DNA of 64,000 bases. Source: Periplaneta americana. Lineage: Eukaryota; Arthropoda; Insecta; Blattodea; Blattidae. The stretch is taken from positions 152,859,955 through 152,923,954 of the forward strand of contig NC_091122.1 of the NCBI RefSeq assembly GCF_040183065.1, read 5' to 3'. Below the pieces are notes generated by a model. That model searched no databases. It worked only from the letters and a program-made list of their open reading frames with translations, and was not told the origin of the DNA. Each line of letters starts with the position of its first letter. Within the stretch, counting starts at the first letter, position 1. The position numbers were made by a program, and so were the translations under genes. Of the stretch, positions 21,306 through 30,383 are shown one piece after another.

Positions 21306-22430
21306 GGTTGAAAACGGAATGAAAATTAATCAATCCAAAACTTTTGCTATTTCTTTCACATGTAAAACAACCTCCCAAAAATTTAATTATACTCTTAATA
21401 ATGCCATAATTACTAGGAAAGATACTATTAGAGATCTTGATGTCTTACTTGATTCTAAATTATATTTCCATGATCATGTGCAATATATTTATACCCATTC
21501 ATTAAGAATGCTTGGTCTAATTAGATCTATAACTTATTCTTTTTTTACTCCTATGTGTTTATTAATTTTATACTATACATTGGTCAGATCCAAGCTTGAA
21601 TATGCATCTGTAGTATGGAACTCTATTACTTCCACTGACTCGGCTAAGCTTGAGAATGTTCAAAGAAAATTTATTTATCTTTGTTCTTATAGATTTTTAC
21701 CTATTCTGATGATTATAAATATGAGATTAACTGCAAATATTTTAATTACTGTAGTTTATTTGCCAGACGTCAAGATCTTGATTACTTATTTTTTTGTAAA
21801 GTTCTTAAGGGTGATATTGATTGTGAATCTTTCCTAAGCAATATCAGTCTTCGTATTCCTGCTAAGGGTTTAAGATATCATAAAATGTTTTACAATAGAA
21901 ATTCTAAATCTCTCTCTCCGGTCTGCAGATGTATAAAATATGCTAATTTGCATGGATCAAGCTTGGATCCATTTAATGTGTAGTATATATTTTGAAGTTT
22001 TATATCAGTTTTCATTTATATCTTTTGTTTAAATATGTATTTTAATATTATTCTCGCTAACTTTTATATCATTTTGTTATTTATTAACTTACTAGATTCC
22101 ATCCTTTCATTTTCAAATACAATTACTTTTATCTCATTATGCTATGTAGTTTAGTCATCCATTTTATCCCGTCCATTCATGGTCATTATTGTCGTTGTAT
22201 TATAATCTTGTATATCTTTGTAATACTATTTTATATGATTCCATTCTTCATTTATGATTCCATTATTTCATTTGTAATTATCTTTTTAATTAATTGCCAT
22301 TTATTTAATTATTTCTTTGTACTTTTATTGTAAATTATTGCTAATGTTTTTGTTATATTGTCTGTGCTGAACTGTAATTGGCCTCTGGTTGTTGTACAGC
22401 ACATTAAATATAAGTAAATAAATAAATAAT
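21306..22430 (+). mobile_element. 5'-truncated LINE, C-terminal RT part and 3' tail
   Basis: From 21306 the frame reads ENGMKINQSKTFAISFT, then DLDVLLDSKLYFHDHV and RSKLEYASVVWNSITSTDS with ENVQRKF. This is the region after the catalytic motif in Jockey/CR1-group reverse transcriptases. The catalytic YADD part is absent because of 5' truncation. Stops and shifts follow 21720. The untranslated 3' part ends with TAAGTAAATAAATAAATAA and a long ATT run. Confidence 0.82.
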
Positions 22431-22432
22431 AA

Positions 22433-22514
<82 letters not shown>
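22433..22514. repeat. (ATT)n microsatellite at LINE 3' end
   Basis: About 27 ATT repeats directly follow the LINE tail. The repeat may be the LINE's own 3' tail or the target. Confidence 0.95.
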
Positions 22515-22515
<1 letters not shown>

Positions 22516-23024
22516 AACTGTGTTAATTTATTTCAGAAGTAACTTAAGAACAGACATAACAACAACTACAGATGCTTTTAAAAATGGAACATGACCCCAG
22601 ATAGGTCATCTGAGTTATCTAACCTTACATTATATAATTAATGACAAACAAGTGGAGCTGTTATCACTTCTTGTTAAATGCCTTTAGCCATAATAATCGT
22701 AAAATATAATGTACAATGTAGAACTATTCAAATATGTACTTGTCGATCACATATTATGAATTCGTGACATTAAGTTAGGATAAGAACTACGTGACCCTTC
22801 ATAAAAATGTTGTTTGCTCTTCATAGAGCGTCAGGTACAATCTGTGGCAATGACAGCATGTCTGCCAGTTCTATGACATCATTTCCGATCGGGAATGGAA
22901 CATGTTCATAAACTGCATAATTCTTCTTCTTTAGCTCTTCAAATATAGGTTAATTACTGCTAGCCTATTTGGTGGTACCAGTGCCCATCATTTGTCAGCT
23001 GTTTTCTTGATTCCTTATTTTTAT
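22515..23024. other. Intergenic DNA, nothing recognised
   Basis: No long frames or terminal repeats seen. Confidence 0.4.
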
Positions 23025-23248
23025 TCAGGGTCCTTAAAGGTGTACAATCTGTGAATCTTTCGTAAACAATCATAGCTTTCTTGTTGGTATGAAAGGTGTG
23101 AGAACTGAAAGTTTTTTTTTACAACAGAAATTCTAAATCTCTTTCTCCTGTCTCCAGACGTATTAAAACTGCAAACCATTTAATTTATAAACTAAGAATT
23201 TGCATAGTTAATTGTTAAATATTTACCATAATCATTTTCATTAGTATT

Positions 23249-23301
<53 letters not shown>

Positions 23302-23350
23302 GTTGTTGTAAACCTTGTAATATCCCGTTATTGGCTAATCACTGTTGGCT
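23025..23350 (+). mobile_element. Older copy of the same LINE 3' end
   Basis: AACAGAAATTCTAAATCTCT and the preceding GGGTCCTTAAAGGTG...AATCTTTCGTAA repeat 21805-21940 of the neighbouring LINE with more divergence. An ATT run (23251-23310) and a GTTGTTGTA tail region follow, as in the first copy. Confidence 0.75.
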
Positions 23351-24386
23351 AGTACATTAATATTAATAATAAATCACATAATAATAAAATAAGATGATGT
23401 TGATGATAATAATGATTATGATGATTTAAATTATTTAGATATTACTACTTATAAATTTCCAGACAAACTAGTAATTTTTCTGAATACGTGCTGAATGATT
23501 CTTTTGATATTTAAAATAATGACATAAATGGAAAAATTAGGACGAGTGGTGTTCCCCGCTGAATAGACAAGAAAAGAAATAGAAAATCATCGCCAAAATA
23601 TATCCTTAGTGTTTATCAGGTTTCAGTTCATAAGAAAGTAAAAAAGATCCATGTCTCAGACGTGACATGAACCCATGGCTCCCACGCTTGAATCATGGGA
23701 TAAATATCAACACGTTTTTTACTAGTGTGCGGTTATACTGGTTGTTAATTTTAAAGAATCCTAATAAACAAACATGTGTTATTTATGTTGGCCAACAGCC
23801 CTCTGGCAGAATCTGTGTTTATAAAAACTGAGATATCTATGAATTTGATAATACTCAGGCTGGGTGATGTCTGATGACTGATCTGCAGGTCACTTAGTAA
23901 CACTAAGTTCAACAGAACGAATGCAGGGAAAGCTCTTGAATCTGGCACAGTTTTTACATGTAAGTAAGTATTCCTCATTTTATCATTCGCTGTAAAAAAA
24001 TTGTTAAATATATTTTTTTTAATTTTAAACAGTTGATCATTCGAATATATAAAACAAATCTAAGGGAATCTTACTAATAAAATAGTTCAGCATACTCCAG
24101 TATCTTCATGAAAAATGTGTTCCCTCTAGCATCATAATTATCCATCTTCTTTATTTACAGGGATTAGCCTAGGTCATATTTCCTGTTTCTTTTTCAAGGG
24201 TTGAGCTAACCAATCTTAGTTGATCTGATTTGATTGGTTGGTTCTGTCAAAGCATCAGAAGATGCTACAACATAGTCAAGTACAAATTAGAATAACAATC
24301 AAAAACATAGACAATACACTAAAATTGCAAACAACGCTATTAAAATATTTCTCGATATTGTAAAAAGGGTTAATGGCAAGCCATTG
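23351..24386. other. Intergenic DNA, nothing recognised
   Basis: Short frames only; no supported gene or element. Confidence 0.4.
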
Positions 24387-24394
24387 ATTTAAGG

Positions 24395-25235
24395 CAGGGG
24401 TCGTCATCTCAGTGCACTATGGTGCAGGCACAGTTTGCTCGCTAGCTGAGTTCTATCCCTTAGACATCAACTGTGCAGCAGGAGGTGGGGGAAGGAATCA
24501 GGTGATGGCAGTGGCGTCTGTTCACTTGTTCAACCCTTTTAATCAGTCTCTAATAATTATAATGAAAATAAACACGGAAGAAGCATGTACTTAATTTATT
24601 TTAAGAGGAACTGTGTAATAAGTGAATCACTTTTCAGTTTAAGACAAGAAACCAGTTGTATTTTTCCGTTATGTATTTTAACGGTTTTGAAAGTAAATAG
24701 TTCTTTTTGCATATTAAAGCAATTGAGAACTTACAGACCTAAATTGCATTTTCACTGTTACAAAATATAAACAAATCGAATCCATTAATAATTTAAAATC
24801 ATGTCATCCTATTCCTTTGTTCAAGTCTCGTCAATAAAATAAAATTACTTATCCATTTTTTTTTATCTGACACTATATCACAAAACCAATTATTTGTTAT
24901 TATGTATAACATAATGAAACATATTATCGTTTCTGTTACAAGACTGAAGTAGGCCTAAATTATTTTATTACAATGTAAATAACAATAACAATTATTTTCG
25001 CTGATTGTTAGCATTGGTTTTCCTGGATTTTTTAATTCATATTCCCCTCACTAACTGGTCAATGTTAGGTGTCAATGCTCGTGTAGAACACAATCGAAGA
25101 AGATATTGTAAATTATGGTCAGAAAGTTGGCTTCTGTGATGGCTTGGCTCGACACACTGCACACTGCACAGTACTACCTCCTCAGCCAGCGTCTTGGTGC
25201 TCCGAACTAGTATCCAGGCCAGTTGACGATGGCTG
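24395..25235. mobile_element. hAT-like non-autonomous element (candidate)
   Basis: The left end CAGGGGTCGTCATCTCAG resembles hAT termini. The right end, read inward, is CAGCCATCGTCAACTGG. The 8-mers outside are ATTTAAGG (24387-24394) and ATCTAAGG (25236-25243), matching at seven of eight positions. No transposase is present. Imperfect ends make this a moderate call. Confidence 0.5.
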
Positions 25236-25243
25236 ATCTAAGG

Positions 25244-26383
25244 AAACTTTGGCTCTATTAAAACTAACAATGTGAACCCCATAACATACCATTAACTTAC
25301 AAGGAAGGCTCACCAAAATGATAATGAATTTTCATAATGATTGTTCCCCCATAATTTCCATAACCTCTCTATAAATTTCTACATCCGGAAAGGACCTAGT
25401 TTTCGAGATATGAATTTTTCAAATTCTTAAATCCAGAGATAACAGCTAATACAAACAGTGCTATGTGCTAGACATATCAGGCAATAAATATCATTTAGCT
25501 GCTTACCATATTGTCAAAATCTTCTTAAATAATGTAAGTTATGAAAATAGCATATCAGATACATAATATTCATGAAATTGACTATAGAACAGTCTATGAA
25601 GAAATGATAAGTAAATGTAAGCATACATGAAATTACTCACTGTACTGATCATAGTAGTGGATATCGTTGTAAAAATGCTCAAAACACAGTGACACTTTGC
25701 ACCACGAACTTTTCAGAAAAATAAGTTGCAGATAAAGACAGTAAAATTAGTGCTTATTGTGAGATAATTTTTCATTGAGGATTGTATTGCATTTCATGAC
25801 TTAATTCTTTGGAACAAACAATAATTGCTAAAAATTCATTGTTCAGAAAAGTATTGTACATGTAACTTCGAATTATAACAGTATATTCTCAGGTTACCTA
25901 TTTTGTAAGGAGTACATTTTGAATTCGTTGTATTAGTTTATTCTTTAAGTACTTTATTTTCAATAACAGTTATTTAATTTGATTTAATTCTATTGTTTTA
26001 ATCTATTCAAGACAACAAATGCAACCTACATTTCCATCTTCAATATTGTTACAGCCTGCGTCACCGTTTTTGGCGTGTGAAATAAGTAATGGGAACATTA
26101 AGTGCTAATGTCTTACCTTTACCATAGTCAGTCTGATAACTGTGTTTGGAAAATGTGACGTGTATAGGAAGTGGTACCATTCTCAGCTGCACTAGCAACA
26201 TGCTCACAAACTGGGCACTGTACTCTAGGACACACGCCAAAAAAGCTGGCGCCAGCTGTACTGATGGAGTATGTTTCAGACGTGATAGAGTGTTAGTGGA
26301 GTGAATTCAATCCACATACCACAATAATGCCTGGTCATTAACAGAGAATGTGTAGGTCAGCATAATTGACGATTTTCTCATTG
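25244..26383. other. Intergenic AT-rich DNA, nothing recognised
   Basis: No frame above 60 codons and no repeat structure could be supported. Confidence 0.4.
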
Positions 26384-27998
26384 GGACCCTATCAGGAGGG
26401 CTATAATAGGAGAGAGAGGTTCAATCCAATATTTTTCCTTTTAATAGCTTTCAACTCTAAACAGCCTGTACTGAGAGTACTAACATAGTGTCTTACCACC
26501 ATTGCGCCACTGAATTTAGACTCCTGAAAATGGAATATTTACATCCGTGCTCATGGTTCAAATTGTTAGTCCTGGAAATAAATTTTAAGGAAGATATTTT
26601 GAATGTTTTTATTTTAGTTGCAGAATTATTGTTTATGCCCGTTATATTGCAATGGCTGTACGTATTAAGGGGAGTGGATAGTGATGCCAGTGCGATTAAA
26701 AAATTTCAGTGCAAAAGTTTAGTTCAATATTTCTAGGCTTTCAGTGCTTAGAATGGAATAAAAATTTCCATGTTCATACAATCAATCATTCCGAATTCAG
26801 TGGTATAAAAACAACTAATTAGTTTCGTATCTAAGTGCAAAATAAAGGCCCTAACTTTACTAAGTGTACCTCATTCTTCAGGTGCACTTTACTTGCTACA
26901 ATCTTCACTCATATGCCTTGTATTTTTCATGTTATCTAGTAGTGTATATTTTAAATTCTAAAGCAAAATTTAGTTAAATATTTCACACCTAGTGAAACGG
27001 AAAAAATACTGAACTTTGCTTAACATCTTTTTAAATTTTTTTCAGTGCACATATATTTTTTTCTCGTGTTATGTATGTGATATGCTTAAACCCGTAGGTC
27101 TACTATGTAGAATACAGGCTGCAGAAAACACTGTAAAAATTTCATGTAAATTGATTCAGTAGTTTCAGAGAAAAATGCACTTAAGTTTTAAAAATGTGAA
27201 CTTATGGAAAACTGCATTTTTAAAAAAGCAGGATGTACTGTTTGAATTACATGCACCACCAAATTTAAAGAGGCCATTTACAGGACTTATATATAGAAAT
27301 ACACAATATTTATATTGTTTTAAAGAGTAAGTTTTTTACTTTTTTAAACATAAAATAAAAAATCGGATTTTTGGCCTCATAATGCAAGTATTCCGATTGT
27401 GGAAATAGGAGGAGTAACCCCACAAAACGTTTCTTCAAAATACCGGGAGAGAGTGAAAGGTGAATTTTCATTTACAATATATAGGAATGGTATCACATAA
27501 AACTAATTTGATATAGATTGTAGATTTTCCTAGCCACGTGCATAAATTATAAATCATATGTTACTGGAAACAGCAAACAGTTAATTGCAATAAAGATATT
27601 TGTATATGTACGAAATAAAATATGGTTACTAAATAAATCTGATAAATTCTAACACAACAGATTTGATTGGTCATGTCTAATCATTTAAAATTTCGTAGCC
27701 CATTTCCTACCTCTACTTTCTGGGATATCATGTTCTGAAAACGCTGATGGTATTGGCTTAGGTTTTTTTTTACAAGAAAGGAGAAAAAAAGTGTAAAAAA
27801 TTGTAATAGGAATGATTACATTTCAAACATTAATGTAAATATGAATATAACGGTTAGGTGAAGAGAAGTCATTTGAAATTCCCGCCATTTTTTGTGCATG
27901 TGGCGCTCTGCTCATGGCTGCTAGAAGCTTCTTGACAGATTACACTTAATCCGGCTTATGAACCCCTCTCTCCTAATATAGCCCTCTTGGATCCTACA
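26384..27998. mobile_element. Element with ~35-bp terminal inverted repeats (candidate)
   Basis: The left block (26390-26425: GAGGGCTATAATAGGAGAG and on to GAGGTTCA) is matched inverted by 27958-27992 (GAGGGCTATATTAGGAGAG and on to GGGGTTCA). The interior is AT-rich with no transposase, and about 1.6 kb separates the arms. No clean target duplication was found. A non-autonomous DNA transposon of unknown superfamily is the best guess. Confidence 0.5.
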
Positions 27999-28029
27999 TC
28001 CTATCTGTGCATATAAATGGCACCAGCTA

Positions 28030-28395
28030 CTGAACATTCCTTAGGGCAATTTTGCCTGGATTGTTGGAAGATGTGGGACATGTAACAAGACAGCGAATGC
28101 GGTACCAACATGATGGTTTCCTACCATATTATTGTTGTGTGCGCAGGTATTTAGATCCACGATTTTCACAGTACTGGATTGGCAGACGAGGCCCTTTTCC
28201 GTGGCATTTCTGTTCCCTGAATTTTGTCTCCTTTACACACTATTGTTGAAGGCCCTACTTTACAAATCACTTTTTTAAACAGGATCTGGTGGTCCAGATA
28301 GTTGCAGCAGCAGGGGAAATTAAAGACGATCAAAGAACCTTTGCCAACATAAGGCATATGGTGCAATTTTGCATAGAAGTGAATGGAGGTATTTT
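28030..28395 (+). pseudogene. IS630/Tc1-mariner-type transposase fragment
   Basis: The plus strand reads LPGLLEDVGHVTRQRMRYQH, then DG and a degenerate region, RRYLDPRFSQYWIGRRGP, and after a shift IVAAAGEIKDDQRTFANIR. In related insect elements this corresponds to the second catalytic Asp (QHDGAPAHY) followed by the WIGRRGP and AAAGEI blocks. Here the residues after QHDG are altered, so the active site is destroyed. A related but better-kept copy is at 35.55-35.98 kb, minus strand. Confidence 0.75.
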
Positions 28396-28590
28396 GGCTT
28401 TTTTTTTTTTTTTTGTAAAACTACCTGACTGGTGGTATGTAGTGTGTTGTCATTAACATAAAATACAAGAAGTATTAATTCTACTATCTTAAAATGTAAT
28501 ATCCTCACAAATTTATGTCTCATTAATATAAATGGCATTAGAAACAATGTTTTGTTTTGAGTCCTGTAGAACCTCTCAAAGTTCAGAAAA

Positions 28591-29978
28591 CAGACAACAA
28601 TAAAGAACACTATAGACCTTGTCAACAAAACAAAACAACAACACATACCGCACAGTGCAACACTAGCATCTTTCGATATCACTAACTTATACACTAACAT
28701 ACCAATACAGGACACATTACAGATACTAAAACAAATGCTCATAGACAACAACACACCGCAAGAACACATCAAAGAAATCATCGAAATCACAGACATCATA
28801 ACAAAGCAAAACTATTTCACACACAACAACAAATACTACACCCAAACAGAAGGATTGCCAATGGGATCACCCATATCCAGCATACTATCAGAGATATTTC
28901 TACACAACATAGAACAAACATACATACTCAACAATGAACATAACAAATATGCAGACAACATAATATACTGGCACAGATACGTAGACGACATACTCATACT
29001 ATACAAAGGAAACAAAAGACAAATACACAAACTACACCAATACATAAACAAATTACACCCAAAACTTCAATACACACTGGAACTTGAAAACAACAACTCC
29101 ATAAATTTCCTAGACATCACCATAACAAAAATTGACAACAAACACACCTTCAAAATATACAGAAAACCAACCACCACCACCACACACATACACAACACAT
29201 CTAACCACCCCATACAACACAAACATGCTGCATTCAGGACAATGGTACACAGATTACTCAACATACCCACGAGCCAACAACACTACAATGAAGAAGTGAA
29301 CACAATCAAATACATAGCACAAGAAAACGGTTGCAATCCAAACATAATAGACAACATCATAAAAAAGACAAAACAAAAAACCTTAACAAACACAAAAACA
29401 CGCAAAACACAACACAGACACAAGAACACAAGAAATACATCACACTAACATATGAAAACAAAAGCACACATAAGATCACATCTTCATTCAGAAACCAGAA
29501 ATACAACATAGCATACAGAACAGAAAACACACTACAAAGACATCTCAACACACAAAAAACACAAACAAATAAATATGACCACACAGGTGTATACAAACTC
29601 ACATGTAATAGTTGCGACAAGTTCTATATTGGACAGACAGGCAGATCATTCCAAACATGCTACAAAGAACACATTAAAGCAATAACCAGAGGATACAATA
29701 CATCTACATACGCCGATCACATAACCAATGCTAACCATACATACAATAACATAAATGCGGATATGGAAATCCTACACATACAACCCAAGAACCAAAAACT
29801 CAACACACTAGAACAATACGAAATATACAAACACACTAAAACACACCCTGATCAAATTCTCAACACACAGATCAATTTCAATACACACACACTATTTGTC
29901 TCCACTATTCAACACCTTTCAACAATCAAACGCACTCACATAACAGGTAGAGAAGTTCGAGATGATGCCGAGATCTAG
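28591..29978 (+). pseudogene. Penelope-like RT and GIY-YIG endonuclease
   Basis: RT motif A appears as SFDITNLYTNIPIQDTL (about 28665-28716), open upstream to about 28591. Then follow GLPMGSPISSILSEIFLHNI (motif B), RYVDDILILY (motif C catalytic YVDD) and NFLDITI, in one frame to 29448. A shift near 29331-29448 moves the reading to a second frame ending at 29978. That frame carries the GIY-YIG signature GVYKLTC and FYIGQTGRSFQTCYKEH, with a downstream NHTY. RT copies RNA at the target; GIY-YIG nicks DNA. Truncation at the start and the frame change make it non-functional as it stands. Confidence 0.9.
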
Positions 29979-29980
29979 TA

Positions 29981-30024
29981 GGCTCTGAAGATGGTGTGAT
30001 GATACACCGAAACAGCTGTAAGCC
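29981..30024 (+). ncRNA. Hammerhead-ribozyme-like motif of the Penelope element
   Basis: The order is GGCU, core CUGAAGA, a one-base bulge, stem II GGUGU-GAUGAU-ACACC, core GAAAC, a short AGCU loop closed by AC/GU, A as cleavage base, then AGCC pairing with the first GGCU. Hammerhead motifs are documented in Penelope-like elements. The extra U after CUGAAGA and very short stem III are non-canonical, so activity is uncertain. Confidence 0.6.
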
Positions 30025-30060
30025 GCACAGACTTGCATAATTAACACGAATAAGTTCCAG

Positions 30061-30383
30061 TAGTTAATCAATGACCTTTTTTCCTCTCATATTTTCTTTT
30101 GTTGCACCCTTTCTTCTCTGTTCGAAAATTTTCTGGCCAGAAATAGCGACAATTGGCGCATCACCCCCCCCCCACAAACTTCGGCCCATCTTCTCCGTTA
30201 CTCACTCCGGTTTCCCCTCTCTTCACCTATGACCATAGCAAGCAGAGGAACATCAACAGAGACTGGCACACGACATAGCCTATGTATATTTGTCGAAAAT
30301 GTAATTTAAAGTAAAAAACAGATGTGTTCCTATAAAGTTGTAAATTATTTTTAACATCAGAAAATTTTTTCTTTTGTAGAGTT
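30061..30383 (+). promoter_or_regulatory. Upstream region and splice acceptor of the LRR gene
   Basis: A pyrimidine-rich tract ends in TTTTTTCTTTTGTAG at 30379, five bases before the ATG. This is a good 3' splice site, so a 5' untranslated exon probably lies upstream, outside or within the TE-rich flank. No TATA box was assigned. Confidence 0.5.

Larger units (their letters stand above)
28585..30060 (+). mobile_element. Penelope-like retroelement, 5'-truncated
   Basis: It contains a Penelope-type reverse transcriptase, a GIY-YIG endonuclease and a hammerhead-like terminus, in that order. The left end is truncated inside RT. Codon use is extremely A/C-rich (ACA, AAC, ATA), quite unlike the LRR gene next door, so the element has its own base composition. 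It ends just upstream of the LRR gene's first visible exon. Confidence 0.92.

Noticed and set aside
23640-23740. tRNA-like SINE on the minus strand (GGGTTCATGTC)
   Set aside because: A single weak B-box-like match without an A box or a recognisable body.
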